Shown here: piece after piece, positions 25,401 through 34,132 of the stretch
How positions within the stretch are numbered: the first letter of the stretch is position 1
How the letters are laid out: each line of letters opens with the position of its first letter
Assembly (NCBI GenBank): GCA_032207245.1
Contig: CM063500.1
Location: 38,831,987-38,895,986 of the forward strand
Source: Pardosa pseudoannulata
Lineage: Eukaryota; Arthropoda; Arachnida; Araneae; Lycosidae
DNA length: 64,000 nt
Direction of reading: 5' to 3'
Program-made: the position numbers and the translations under genes
Notes under the pieces: model-generated
The model's input: only the letters and a program-made list of their open reading frames with translations
Database searches by the model: none
Told to the model about the DNA's origin: nothing

Positions 25401-25426
25401 ATCTTCAAAATCTTCGAGGAAGCCAT
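4133..25426 (-). CDS. UQCRC1: Cytochrome b-c1 complex subunit 1 (core I), 5' seven exons, 3' end outside window
   Basis: Core I is an M16-peptidase-like subunit on the matrix side of respiratory complex III. The coding exons read right to left: 25364-25426, 14218-14433, 12984-13113, 9034-9232, 5542-5621, 4321-4433 and 4133-4237. Joined they give 906 nt, or 302 open codons, with intron phases 0, 0, 1, 2, 1, 0 and 0. The family is usually about 480 residues, so the C-terminal third lies left of base 1. Family stretches include [44 protein letters not shown] and [14 protein letters not shown]. The peptidase motif HxxEH reads NFLEH at about residues 85-89. The lost first histidine fits non-catalytic core I rather than the processing peptidase beta subunit, which keeps it. 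The N-terminus is basic with no acidic residue, as in a mitochondrial presequence. Intron 5 is GC-AG, and a duplicate of exon 3 lies in intron 3. Confidence 0.92.
4321..4433 (-). CDS. UQCRC1: UQCRC1 exon 6
   Basis: This exon has 113 nt, from an ACTTTTGCAG acceptor to a GAA/GTATGT donor (phase 1 in, phase 0 out). It encodes [20 protein letters not shown], then [18 protein letters not shown]. The final block is the linker and strand region conserved in core I (PCRFTGSE in vertebrates). Confidence 0.93.
4698..4770. repeat. (TA)n microsatellite in UQCRC1 intron 6/5 region
   Basis: About 36 uninterrupted TA repeats inside the 4434-5541 intron. The rest of that intron is AT-rich with no other recognisable element. 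Confidence 0.95.
5542..5621 (-). CDS. UQCRC1: UQCRC1 exon 5 with GC donor
   Basis: This exon has 80 nt, from a TGTTTTAG acceptor to a GGAG/GCAAGT junction. It encodes [20 protein letters not shown] and then ALVGSG, matching the family's KLSRADLTEYLSTHYKAPRM. Only the GC donor keeps the frame into exon 6: the nearest GT, four bases further on, would shift it. AG/GCAAGT is the known consensus for GC-AG introns. Confidence 0.9.
7403..8760. repeat. Diverged tandem duplication in UQCRC1 intron 4, about 720 bp period
   Basis: Two units, about 7403-8085 and 8122-8760, share ordered blocks. These include gtcagaagtaacattgagtt, ctggccagaa, ttgataaaagttagaaca, a TCACACCCG(C/T) motif and ttttttaaacatgtaaaga. 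They are clearly diverged with indels. Short open frames inside (for example 7246-7458 plus strand) resemble nothing I know. The rest of intron 4 (5622-9033) shows only AT-rich sequence. Confidence 0.75.
9034..9232 (-). CDS. UQCRC1: UQCRC1 exon 4
   Basis: This exon has 199 nt, from a CTTGTTTAG acceptor to an AG/GTAGGT donor (phase 1 in, phase 2 out). It encodes [20 protein letters not shown], then an AERSVIL block, and ends [20 protein letters not shown] plus ENVR. The last stretch resembles vertebrate UQCRC1 (YLHATAFQGTPLAQAV) more closely than the processing-peptidase paralogue and was decisive for the name. Confidence 0.95.
9277..9348. repeat. Compound (AT)n/(AG)n/G-run microsatellite
   Basis: AT repeats at 9277-9316, then AGAGAG and a run of nine or more G. 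The remainder of this intron up to 10235 is AT-rich without recognised features. Confidence 0.9.
10236..13088. repeat. Tandem segmental duplication inside UQCRC1 (units 10236-11320 and 11321-13088)
   Basis: The two units run in the same order from CCAATGAYCCAATAATGAAA through a G-run and the CATACTAYTCTACTGTACYCCAC block to the end of exon 3. The junction near 11320 joins the middle of exon 3 to the unit start, the signature of a direct duplication. The second unit is longer by about 630 bp (about 12229-12858), present there only. The second unit contains the intact exon 3. Confidence 0.88.
11218..11350 (-). pseudogene. Duplicated UQCRC1 exon 3: partial copy or candidate alternative exon
   Basis: The last roughly 105 nt of exon 3 and its donor are repeated here. 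By eye they differ from exon 3 at one position, a synonymous ACA/ACT threonine codon. The flanking intron copies differ far more, at several percent. The original acceptor and first nine codons are missing. However, a TATATCAG acceptor ending at 11351 opens an in-frame 133-nt exon starting [17 protein letters not shown]. Its length has the same remainder modulo 3 as exon 3, so it could replace exon 3 but not be added to it. It is either a dead fragment or a mutually exclusive exon, and the sequence alone cannot decide. Confidence 0.6.
12984..13113 (-). CDS. UQCRC1: UQCRC1 exon 3 (intact copy)
   Basis: This exon of 130 nt (43 codons plus 1) runs from a TATTTAG acceptor to an AAAAG/GTATAT donor. 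It begins [18 protein letters not shown] and continues with [20 protein letters not shown], the block matching GAHLNAYTSREQT of the M16 family. It is the distal member of a tandem duplication. A near-identical partial copy lies at 11218-11350. This copy keeps the family's GT start and is taken as the standard exon. Confidence 0.93.
13418..13474. repeat. (TG)n(TA)n microsatellite
   Basis: TG repeats from 13418 switch to TA repeats up to about 13474, in UQCRC1 intron 2. Open frames reading through it on the minus strand are repeat artefacts. Confidence 0.95.
14218..14433 (-). CDS. UQCRC1: UQCRC1 exon 2 (N-terminal M16 domain with degenerate HxxEH)
   Basis: This exon encodes 72 complete codons between a TTTAATTAG acceptor and a GTGAG donor, both phase 0. 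It holds the start of the mature subunit ([20 protein letters not shown]), then [13 protein letters not shown], and closes with NFLEHMAYR. The zinc-site first histidine is replaced by asparagine. The next exon supplies GT, completing the family's conserved block around A(F/Y)xGT. Confidence 0.95.
14434..16724. other. AT-rich part of UQCRC1 intron 1, nothing recognised
   Basis: Homopolymer runs and AT-rich sequence only. No exon, TIR pair or long open frame stands out. Confidence 0.5.
16725..16764. repeat. Perfect 18-bp-arm palindrome
   Basis: The arms 16725-16742 (caactacagttgtatatt) and 16747-16764 are exact reverse complements around the spacer cttt. Confidence 0.9.
16918..17175 (+). repeat. 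tRNA-derived SINE, second family
   Basis: An A-box-like GAGCTACAGTACTAAAAGCA is followed about 35 bases later by a B-box-like AAGGTTTGAGCC. A GC-richer body with GGACCCAGTGGGGGCAATG ends near 17175. The body differs from the SINEs at 20.3-23.4 kb. The head is too degenerate to be a working tRNA. Confidence 0.5.
18720..19667. mobile_element. Nested TIR element with TTAA/TA target, about 950 bp
   Basis: About 23 bp of inverted termini: TTTAAGGTATCCGTATACATT at the left and the reverse complement of TTTAAGGTATCCGTCTACGTT at the right, with few mismatches. The left flank ...AAATATTTAA and right flank TTAAAGTTATTAAAAAT rejoin to the uninterrupted sequence in the diverged hAT copy (minus strand, near 1557: AAATATTTAA then AAGTATTAAAAAT). 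That is an empty site implying a TTAA, or nested TA, duplication. No transposase is seen and the superfamily is not assigned. The termini do not look like canonical piggyBac. Confidence 0.65.
20343..20518 (+). repeat. tRNA-derived SINE within hAT element
   Basis: It has an A box in TGGCCGAATGGATAAAGCAT and a B box in GGGTTTGAATCCC, then a body with GACTTTAAGCAG and GGTCTCATTAGC, ending near CCGTAGCACTCTAACC. It shares its position with the SINE at 1146-1318. Confidence 0.8.
20641..20818 (+). repeat. tRNA-derived SINE, later insertion in hAT element
   Basis: A head with GGCCGATTGGTTAGGGTGCT and GTGGGTTCGAATCCCAC is followed by the same body as at 20343 and a CCAAACCAAACCAAATT tail. The diverged hAT copy has no SINE at this point. 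The head still has good A and B boxes, but its fusion to the body argues against a functional tRNA gene. Confidence 0.85.
21105..21154. repeat. Perfect 22-bp-arm palindrome
   Basis: The arms 21105-21126 (cctgtaacgtaaggttagca...) and 21133-21154 are exact reverse complements around ctatta. The diverged hAT copy has only one arm here, so the second arm was created in this copy. Confidence 0.9.
21325..21402. repeat. A-rich low-complexity tract (AAATA/AAAAT repeats)
   Basis: A run of A, AATA and AAAAT repeats within the hAT element. Confidence 0.85.
21744..21766. repeat. Junction of two hAT termini, one base apart
   Basis: CAACATCCCTG, a single C, then CAGGGATGTTG: the right TIR of the complete copy directly faces the left TIR of the truncated copy as a perfect inverted repeat. 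Confidence 0.9.
21756..23066 (+). mobile_element. Truncated tandem copy of the hAT-like element
   Basis: It repeats 17482-18765 almost base for base; the main difference is a longer T/C-rich tract near 22327-22355. It includes the first 47 or so bases of the nested TTAA/TA element and stops after GTAGAAACT. It therefore derives from the neighbouring copy after that nested insertion, not from an independent transposition of an older element. Confidence 0.85.
23178..23357 (-). repeat. tRNA-derived SINE with target duplication
   Basis: On the minus strand a head with GGCCGAATGGTTAGGGTGCT and GTGGGTTCGAATCCCAC leads into the same body as at 20641. It is flanked by identical 11-bp actgcagatga at 23167-23177 and 23358-23368, a clear target-site duplication of a retroposed copy. 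Confidence 0.92.
23370..25359. other. Right part of UQCRC1 intron 1
   Basis: AT-rich sequence with a G-run near 24384 and a degenerate SINE head on the minus strand at about 24580-24655 (AGATTCAAATC B box, CAGCACCATACC). Nothing else is supported. Confidence 0.5.
25364..25426 (-). CDS. UQCRC1: UQCRC1 exon 1 (start codon, mitochondrial presequence)
   Basis: This exon encodes 21 residues, [20 protein letters not shown] then A, and ends at a GTAA donor in phase 0. It is rich in K, R and S with no D or E, as expected of a matrix-targeting peptide. The ATG is the first in the exon. A strong acceptor (TTTTTTCTCATTTCAG) lies 35 nt upstream and ends at 25462, so the 5' UTR probably continues in a separate non-coding exon to the right. 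The splice to exon 2 is inferred from matching phase and homology of the joined protein. Confidence 0.8.
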
Positions 25427-25900
25427 CTCGACCGTATCGCAACTTTAACAACCTTCACCAGCTGAAATGAGAAAAAAGAGAAGTGAAGAGGAATGAAAAA
25501 AATCATTGAGTTAGTAAATTTTTCATGAAAACAACTCTTGCAGTGATAAAAATAACATAAAAATAAATATGCTCATTTACTCTGTATATTTACAAGATCT
25601 TAAATAGACATACTTTTAAGGATAAAACTGAAAAAAGGTTGAATTCAATATGATGCTGTTCCAGTCAGTAACACCTCCGACAGCTATCGGAATAATTTAC
25701 AAATCAAAACAATAAGGCGATTTCACGCAATATCGCAAATTTTCAAATTATGACAATTCTGGCTTTAGTTTCAAACGAAAAGACAGTTTATTGTTTGTCT
25801 ATTGGCTGTTGTAAACATGCAAATGAATGGGAAGGGCATTATAGTAGTTCGTGACGTTGCCACAAATTGCCTTATGGGCGCTACCAAATTAACTGCGACT
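25427..25900 (-). promoter_or_regulatory. Probable UQCRC1 5' UTR and promoter region
   Basis: This is the stretch between the UQCRC1 start codon and the Harbinger element. It contains a 5' UTR splice acceptor ending at 25462. Read on the minus strand it also has a CCAAT motif (AGCCAATAG, near 25800) and a GTGACGTTG/CAACGTCAC half-CRE near 25852. It is less AT-rich than the introns. No TATA box or transcription start can be assigned, so the promoter role is inferred from position. Confidence 0.4.
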
Positions 25901-26049
25901 TAGGGCCGATCCCACCAAAGTCGTTTAAAGCTCCGCTTAGTTAATCCTAAACGGAAATATAAACTGAGTTTAGGAACCGTCCCGTCTCACCAATGAAATT
26001 GCGGCCCCGTTTAGCTTAACGGAGATTTTCTGGTCTGATCGGTTGCTCA

Positions 26050-28200
26050 CATCAAAATTTTTAAGGGTATTTGGGTGCGCATATAGGTTTACGCATATTT
26101 TCTTATATGTTTACATTTGAGAGTGTACTTAATATCGTTAGGGTTCCTTAGTAAATTTCAATAACAAAATAGTTGTAATAGGAATTTTAATTGATAAATG
26201 TTTTAATATATCTATAAAGTTTTATTTATAAGCTATTTGTATTTATCGAAGTGATAAATGATGTTATATTATTGATATTAGTATTATCTTAGCCGTTTTA
26301 TTTATTGATATTTTAAATTTATCTGCAAATATTATTTTAGCTTTTTGATAAATGCAAAATGTATAGATATTTTGGTTGCTTTTTCAAACTTCTGTTTATT
26401 TTTAATTTTTATTACATATCTTAGCACTAGCGACAAAGAGATAGTTAATTTTTCTCACTGTAAAGAAATAATAAAAAATATGTAGTATAGCCACTTATAT
26501 TAGAAAAATAAAATCTTAATAAAAAAAGAAAACCTGATGCATATCTCTTAGAATAAACGAACATGTTTGGGAAGAATCATCTAATTATTATAATGGTGAA
26601 AGAATTCTACCAAGAACATCAGCAATTTTAAAAACATTCTGAGAAAATATGAAAAAACAATATTTTCAGTATGAACAGTAAATATTTTCAAAACTAAGTT
26701 ATTGCTCCTTAAACATATAATAAGTCATATTTTTTAGTTTTTTTTTACAATTATACAAGGTTTTTATATTTTTTTAGAAGCTTTTACTTGCATTATAAGT
26801 ATGTTATTCAAAGTATTAATGATATAATTCATAGAAATTTGTAGAAAAATCATGAATTATCACTCAGGGAATTTATCTTAATTACTTATCTATTATTAAT
26901 TCAGTACCTAATTTATTAATCTGTAATTACAATAGTTTAGTGAATTACATTATTGAATACCAATTTTTTAAGGGGAGAATACCACGATGGAACTAATAGT
27001 TTTCGTTGCATATCCACAAACCTACTTTAATGAAATTCTCATTCTGAACTGTAAATTAAATTTTGTTACTCAGTCTGCTGTATAACAGTCTATCAAGAAA
27101 ATAATTTGTCTCTTGAATAATTTTTAACACTAGGATAAATATAATTTTTTTATACTTTTATTTTGAGTCTACGAAATATATTTCATCACTTATTCTATAT
27201 ATAACCTTTCAGATTTAATTTTTAATTGCTATTTGGGAAGTAATTTTTAGTAGGTTTTTTTCTTTGCTAAAATTATGTAAATGATTACTTTACTAGAAAG
27301 TGATTGATAACAAATTACATAAGTTTTCTATTATTCAGAAAGTTTGAGTTTGAGGGAGGTTTCCAGTAATATGTTCTGATACATAAGTTACTTGATTATG
27401 CTAAATTATATCATGTAAAAGATTGAGAAAGTACCAAAGTTTTGTTACTCCTTTGTAACAGAAAAACATTCTTATGTACCAAAGTGTGAAATATTTGAAT
27501 ATGTTTATGTTACATATTGAAATATTTTACAAAGGTTTTACATTTAACATAAAAACATTTAATATTTCATTCTGAAATATTCACTATAACTAAGAATTTG
27601 TTACAAAATTCCTATTTTACAAAATTGTTAATCAAAAAATAATTTTATATATGAATTTTTATAATTTTGTTTTCAATTTCTATTTTTAAAGATAAAATGA
27701 TCTTCTATTTGATAAAGCAAAAGACATTCTGAGTTTATCTTTTGATAGCTTTCATCATCAATATGATTCAGATAAGTTTTTAAACTTTGAGTTCTTTTTT
27801 ATTATAATTTATATTTCAAATTTAGATAGGCATAACATAGGGAATAAAAGAATTGAATTATCCCATTCTAAAGACCATTATAAAAATCTAAAATTGCAAA
27901 AACATTTTGACTTGTTTATATTTTAGAGAGCAGGTATTAATTTAAAAGTAAGTCAACTTATAAACAAAAATTGCCTTCTTTTTATCTTAAATAGTAATTT
28001 TGGTTCTAAAAAGTCAATTATAACAAAATTCATTGTTCAAATTTGTGGTCAAACTTTATAATTTAATGAAATTTATTTGCTTATTGTATTTTTCTATTTT
28101 GTATGATTCTGATTACTTGACACAAAATAAGTAAATACCTATTGATCAAAATTAACCAGTTTTTCATATAGATTTATAATAATTCTTAGCAAAGATTTTT
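26050..28200. other. Harbinger interior, no recognised genes
   Basis: AT-rich sequence without convincing open frames. No DDE transposase exon could be recognised here. Confidence 0.45.
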
Positions 28201-28222
28201 TTTTTTTTTTTCTGTCTTGTTC

Positions 28223-28385
28223 ATCACATATGATATATACATCTAATGCTTAATACACTTGTATAATCACATGTGATACTCAGTGATATAAAATATATAA
28301 AAGTTTGTACATAAAACATAGTTTATTGTGTATCACATTTGATATGCAAGTGTATAAATCATTAAATATCCATATCATATGTGAT
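28223..28385. repeat. Imperfect long hairpin (MITE-like)
   Basis: The left arm 28223-28279 and right arm 28330-28385 are inverted copies about 56 bp long, sharing ATCACATATGATAT, TAATACACTTG/TTATACACTTG and ATGTGATAC. The loop is about 50 bp. The outer and inner segments are themselves short palindromes. Confidence 0.7.
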
Positions 28386-28459
28386 ATACTGGAAAAGCAA
28401 AGAGATTTTGATTTGTAAATTTATATACAGGGTACTTTACACTTAGATATTCAGTTTGG

Positions 28460-28995
28460 TTATAGTTCAGGGCTCTTTGATCTACTTTCTTTGCTACTCA
28501 AGGGTTATTGAAACTGGGATTTCCTGCTTAAAGTCAATTCCAAATTATTACAAGCATCCCTAATGCTTGTAATAATTTGACTGTCAAGACATGTCAATAA
28601 GATGTGACAAATAAGTTTGTAATTTTTATATTAATCTGTGTCAAATGTTTTGTGTTGTGAAGAAAATATGTTCTCAAAGAAATACCAGGCAAGGAAATAT
28701 TCTATCGAACAATTAGACCATATAATAAAGGATTCGATGGCATGCGATGGAATCTCTAATATAACAGCAAAATCTCCACCCCTCAAGGAGAATCGCAAAA
28801 ATATGTGGCATATCAGCTATCAAGAGTGACAGGAAAGTGAGTGGCAAAAAGGAAAACCCTAATTATATTTAATACTTTATGAAATCTAAACTTTTTTTCA
28901 CAGGAAAAACATCACAGGATTTTAAATGTAGGATTCAAGCCCACAAACTACCTGGAATACAAGCTACCTGGTGTCAATGCTAACCATTCAAGATC
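28460..28995 (-). repeat. Degenerate SINE split by an insertion
   Basis: The minus-strand head (GAATGGTTAGCATTGACACC and GGGCTTGAATCCTAC) lies at about 28925-28995. The body (GACTTTAAGCAGGAAATCCC...) lies at 28460-28560. The 340 bp between do not belong to a SINE. A perfect palindrome with 17-bp arms (28541-28557 and 28563-28579) sits at the break. Confidence 0.5.
28638..28829 (+). CDS. Small open frame with helix-turn-helix-like sequence, uncertain
   Basis: A 63-codon frame contains QARKYSIEQLDHIIKDSMAC. The spacing is reminiscent of the Psq/CENP-B type DNA-binding helix found in pogo-like transposases and domesticated proteins, but the match is weak and the frame is short. It lies in the insertion that splits the SINE. 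Most likely it is a transposon remnant. Confidence 0.2.
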   Translation: MSNVLCCEENMFSKKYQARKYSIEQLDHIIKDSMACDGISNITAKSPPLKENRKNMWHISYQE

Positions 28996-29337
28996 GTAGT
29001 CAACAATCAAGGGTTAAAGTTGTTGAATAAATTAACAGTAGTTCAAGTTTTATTACTTTACTTATCAGGAAAATTAATCTCAACTAGAAGATTCTGACTA
29101 AAATTAATGATATCCGGTCAAAATTAAATTGGCAAATGGTTAAAATTTTGTTTTCTTATTGAAATCTGTTTAATAATTAAATTATAACTAGAAAATATTG
29201 ACTGAATTATCGTTGTATGTTAAAAATATTTTAAATTGTTAGCTAACCAATTTATCTTTTTATTGCAATGATTAGAAACTAAAGCATGTACTCATCAGTA
29301 AACCTTTATTTAAAATAGATTTCCTCTGATTAAATAA

Positions 29338-29339
<2 letters not shown>

Positions 29340-29427
<88 letters not shown>
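29340..29427. repeat. (AT)n microsatellite
   Basis: About 44 uninterrupted AT dinucleotides. Confidence 0.97.
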
Positions 29428-29431
<4 letters not shown>

Positions 29432-30199
29432 TTCACTTACATATTTTTTGGAACAACAAAAGGCAAAATACTTAATCCTTACAAATTGGTAGTTACTAAC
29501 AGTAAAATCCCTGTGATACTTGTCTGTTAAAAATATTTAAATTAAATTTAAAATGATTTTGCTTTGATATGTTTGATTTAATAAAATTCAAACAAAATGT
29601 CAATAAAATTCTTTTAACATTTTTAACAAGTGCCAAAAGATTTTGATTTGTTTAAAAATAAACTACTTTAGCGAATATCATCTTGCATTTATTTTCACTA
29701 TAATTATCTTTATTAATGCATTTTAGCACTGTACTATTTATTGAAAATGGCATAGTTATACATCAATGAAATAAAAGCATTTAAATTTAAAATAAATTAA
29801 TATATTTTAAGTTATATATTAATTTTTAAAAACTTGCATATTATCTGATGTATATATAATAAATATAGATGAAAGGTTTTTCCCATGAAATTTAACCATA
29901 TAAAAATTACAACTGAAAAGGAATCCAAATAGATTAGATTATAAAAATAAACCTAACCTATTCAAACACCCATTCAGTGATTTTTACTAACCATTTTTTT
30001 TTTTTTTTTTTTTTTTTAAATCCAAGTTTAGGGACCCATCAGCATTTTATATTTGATTTTTGGAAATGATCTCCATACATCCAGTTTGCAAACATAATTT
30101 TCTGTTTTAGGAAATAAGGTAAAGGTAAATAAAAATTACTTGGTTACTCATTAATCACATGGTTCACATTAATCAATTTATTAAAAATTGCAGATAACA

Positions 30200-30960
30200 T
30201 CCCCTATATAATAATAGCCTAAGGTGTCTGTCGGCAAATTTTTGAAGCGGTTGTACCTGGAACGGATACAGGCATCCATATTGAATTTTTTATGAGTTAG
30301 GGTTAGTAAAATTCAAAGCGAGTTCAAAATGTAAGCCATCCCCCCTTTTTTAGCGTTTAATGCTATTATTTCAAGCCTTATTCTCCCTCCGTTAAAAGCA
30401 GGCGATTAAATTTATCATTTTCGATACCATTCATATATACCACCAAATAATCACTGTCAATATTAAAACCTCTGCTCTCCATCCTATCATGTAATATGAC
30501 AAGATAAACTAAAGCTGGCAACTAACATACGGCGGTAAATAGAAAGAGTTCTCACCAGTTCATGTTTAAAGTAAAAGCAAATGAATTTCTATATTAAAAT
30601 CATTCTTAATAGGATGACAAGAACGGAGCGTAATATTTAAGTTTATATACTCTTTTAGTTTAATTGTGATATGCTTTAATTAGAATCTGCTTCAGGTGAA
30701 AGCGTAGCGTAGTGGTTAGAGTGCCTGCCCGTTTTATTTTCGTAACAGCCGACTTGAAGGTTCTGTCCCCGGCGCAACCAAGTTTTTCTATATGTCTAAT
30801 TCATTTTATATTTTTTGCTTTTTCTTTTAAATTCTTTTTCCTAAAGCTGTTTTATTATTTTTAAAGTTCTTTTATTATTTTTAACAATATTTTAATTTAA
30901 TTTTCTATTTTCTCCTTTTTTTTATTTTTTTTGCTTGAATTTTAAATTTTTAAATTTCAT
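30200..30960 (+). mobile_element. Helitron-like element, copy A
   Basis: It begins A/TCCCCTATATAATAATAGCC, which follows the A-T insertion rule and resembles published Helitron 5' ends (TC...TATATAATAA.AGCCTAA). It continues TGAAGCGGTTGTACCTGGAA and GAGTTAGGGTTAG. A tRNA-like box (GTAGCGTAGTGGTTAGAGTG, then GGTTCTGTCCC) lies at about 30704-30770. The 3' end (hairpin plus CTRR) was not identified, so the right boundary is the limit of similarity to copy B. Confidence 0.55.
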
Positions 30961-31091
30961 TTTTGTTACTTTTTGTCGGTTTAAGTTTATAAAATTAATT
31001 TTTGCTAAGAAATGAGCTTCAGAATGTTTGCTTCATTTCTAATATTTTATTTACATTTTTGACAATTTTTAAAATTAATTTTTATTTTTAC

Positions 31092-31406
31092 TTAAATTTT
31101 TTTTATTTTCATCTTTTTTTTAAAGTTTTTAAAATTAATGTTTTCTATTATAAACTTTATACCTGCAGAAATATTACCTAATTTGTTTTGTACATATGCC
31201 TGGCCTTCTGCAAATTCAGAGGTACTGGGAAAAACTTGAAAAGCTTCTTCTAAAAGATTTTGACTGTACTCATTTTCTTTATTTTCTGGTTTTAATTTTG
31301 TATTCATTGCTTCATTTAAAAGAAATTGGGCCACGGCATGGATAACATGGATTGTCAACAAACTCATAAGCATGGATGTTATTTTCAAATCCTTTATAAT
31401 TAACAA
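31092..31406 (-). other. Open frame of 104 codons, not recognised
   Basis: The minus-strand frame includes NLLEEAFQVFPSTSEFAEGQ and ends in a lysine-rich low-complexity tail (KNFKKKMKIKKI). It lies between the two Helitron-like copies. No family is recognised. It could be a chance frame or the tail of a transposon protein. Confidence 0.2.
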
Positions 31407-31964
31407 TATCTTTCTCCAATGTTACATGATTACTCAAATTTTTAAAATCATCACAAAAGGATGGTGGAATGAATGGGAAATATTTTTATTATAAATATGA
31501 CCTTTTTTTAGTTAATATATTAGTGAATAGATGGCGCCAACGAACCAAGTAATTTTTTCCTGATACTGTAGCGCCGAAATTTGAATGTAAAGAGACTGTG
31601 GTAACACAGACTCAATGATTTATTTTTAGTTTAAAAATCGTTTGCAGTCTGTTACAAGTTTATCGTTTGCATGTTTTGGTTTTTGATATAAAGTTTTGAT
31701 AAAAATTAGTATGGAGTAAAAAGTTGTTGTTCTAATAAGACTGGAAAATGTTTCGTTTCTTTTTATTGGATTATTATGCCTGATTAGGGGATAAGAATAT
31801 AATATAGCTCAAACTAAGTGTATAATTAATTTAATATCGTAGTAACACGCGATAAGACATTCATTTTGAACTCTTGATCAATCAGGGTTAGGAAAATTCA
31901 AAGTGAGTAAAGTTTTATACGAATAATTTTTAGTCAGCCTGATTGTAAAATGGAACAACATTTA

Positions 31965-32480
31965 TCCCCTATATAATAATAGCCTAAGTTGTCTGTCCGC
32001 GAATTTATGAAGCGGTTGTACCTGGAATACATACAGGCATCCATATTGGATTTTTTATGAGTTAGGGTTAGTGCAATTTAAAGCGAGTTCGAAATCCACC
32101 TCATCCCCTACTTTTCGAGCATTTAATGCAATTATTTCAAGCCTTATTCTATACTAAATTCATTATTATAGGATGGCGAGGGCGGAGTGCAATATTTAAA
32201 TTTCTGGACTGTTTTTACTTGACCTTTATATATTCTAACCATTTCCTTCACCACGTGTAAGCTGGCACATGGAGTAGAGTATCTGCCCATTTGATCGTCG
32301 TACTTCTCAGATTGATGGTTCTGCCCCCGACGTAACCGAATTTTTCTAAATGTCTAATTAATTTAATAATTTCTGCTTTTTCTTTTGAATTCTTATTCCT
32401 AAAGTTGTTTTATTATTTTTAAATTTTTACAATTTTTCAAATTTTTATGATTTTTTTTATTAAATTCACGTATTACCATT
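31965..32480 (+). mobile_element. Helitron-like element, copy B
   Basis: It starts A/TCCCCTATATAATAATAGCC and follows copy A through GAGTTAGGGTTAG to a degenerate tRNA-like box (GGAGTAGAGTATCTGCCC, GATGGTTCTGCCCC) and a T-rich tail. It is shorter than copy A through a deletion. A further scrap of the family (AGGGTTAGGAAAATTCAAAG) lies at about 31887-31906. Confidence 0.55.
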
Positions 32481-33092
32481 ATTATATCAAGCTCCATTTT
32501 AAGAGCAGGTGATTAAATGTATCGATTTATCACATAATAAATAGGTAAAAATAAAAAAAAAGTTCCTAGCATTATGACATCATTCCTTTAATCATCTCAT
32601 TTAATCATTTATTTTAGATTATTTAAATATCTTCTGCATTATTTCCATACGTTTTATCACTAAACTTAGATATTACGTAAATAATTTTTTAAGGCAATAT
32701 TTTGTTGTAAAATAATTCTCAGTCAAACAACAAACCATTTTTTTTTACCTGCCTTAAAGGGTACTTTACAATTCTGGAATATTGAAAATTTTATTGATCT
32801 TGTCATATGACGGGCTATATGCTAGTGATTAAATAATTTTAAAACCATATAATATTTTAACAATTTAAAAACCAGAAAAATATCACAGGTTAACATTATG
32901 GCAAGAACTTTATGTAATATAGTATAGGGATTTGGTATGTTCCCCTAAACTTGAATTCAACTTTTCTTTCACACATAAGCAACATGTATTTAAAAAAAAC
33001 AAAAAAGATATAAGAAAAAATGAATTTGAAATTACATATGAAGTAAAGAATCATTGAAGTGAATATTATTCTAATAAATATCTATTTAGTAA

Positions 33093-33250
33093 CATCACAG
33101 ACATAGGTACGAATCAAATTGATTTTCACGCTTGCGAACTGTGCGGAGGGATCTCTTAATTGAGCTCCACAAGCCCTCAATTGTATTGGTGTGAGCTCCA
33201 GTATTAAATTTAAAAAACGAATTAAAAATACCACAAGAGCTCAGGCAAAA
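33093..33250 (-). pseudogene. Merlin (IS1016/ISXO2-like) transposase C-terminal fragment
   Basis: The minus strand reads FNTGAHTNTIEGLWSSIKRS followed by LRTVRKRENQFDSYLCL and a stop. The GAHTNTIEGLW block with a following basic region is the C-terminal signature of ISXO2/Merlin DDE transposases. Upstream the frame stays open only briefly and the catalytic core is not seen, so this is a fragment. Confidence 0.65.
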
Positions 33251-33289
33251 TGGACAAACCTCCAGAGCACAGCCGAAATGGACGCTAGA

Positions 33290-33560
33290 AAATCCAAATT
33301 CGGCGGTCTTGGAGTATTGTTAGTTACAGGAACCAATAAGGGTCAGATATTCAAATCACCTGTCATTTCCCCCCCAATACCCTAAAATAAAGGCGCCGAT
33401 TGACACCCCCACCTTTTTTAGGGGGTGGGGGAAGAGTCCGAAAAGAAGAGCAAGGTTTGCCAGAAAATAGGGTTCTAGAATTTGGCGATATCTCCCACGC
33501 TTGGCGTCCCCACCGAACTCGGTTCCGCGGGCCCCCCGAACTGGGAAATAGCCTAATGGG
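33290..33560. other. GC-rich unidentified insert
   Basis: A sharp rise in GC content in an AT-rich context, with CCCCCACC...GGGGGTGGGGG complementary tracts (about 33404-33431) able to pair, and a GCGGGCCCCCCG block near 33527. No coding frame or family is recognised. Confidence 0.4.
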
Positions 33561-34132
33561 GTAATAATAAAGATGACTATAATAAACTAGCATATGACAG
33601 GCTTTATTTAAAATAAATCAAACATCGAATAAATTTGGATAAAAGATAGAAGCAGAAAATGATAACACATAGAGTTGAAGAAACTAATTCCAAAACACTT
33701 TGGTAGATTATTTCTACTCAGTAATAATATTTGATTATAATGATATAACACTGGTACAACACAACCAAAATATGAATCAGATACTCATATTATCAGTCTT
33801 ATTATTCGAAAATTATCTACATCTCACAAATTATTCAGCTATATTGATATAAAGAAATTGTTAGGAAAAAACCCACTATGAATTATAATTTGATTTCTCT
33901 ATCCCTCAAAAAAAGTGTGTGCATATTTGATGGCACACAGATACATATATTACATACACATGAATTTGTGTTGTTGTGAAATAAAATTAATACAATGAAA
34001 ACACCACCTACTTTTTAACTGCACATACAATGCAAATTAGCAATGTAACACTCATTACACAACTATTTTGACAAAATTATTATAAAAATGTAACACAAAG
34101 AGCTAAAGACAAATAATATTTTGTGATAGATA

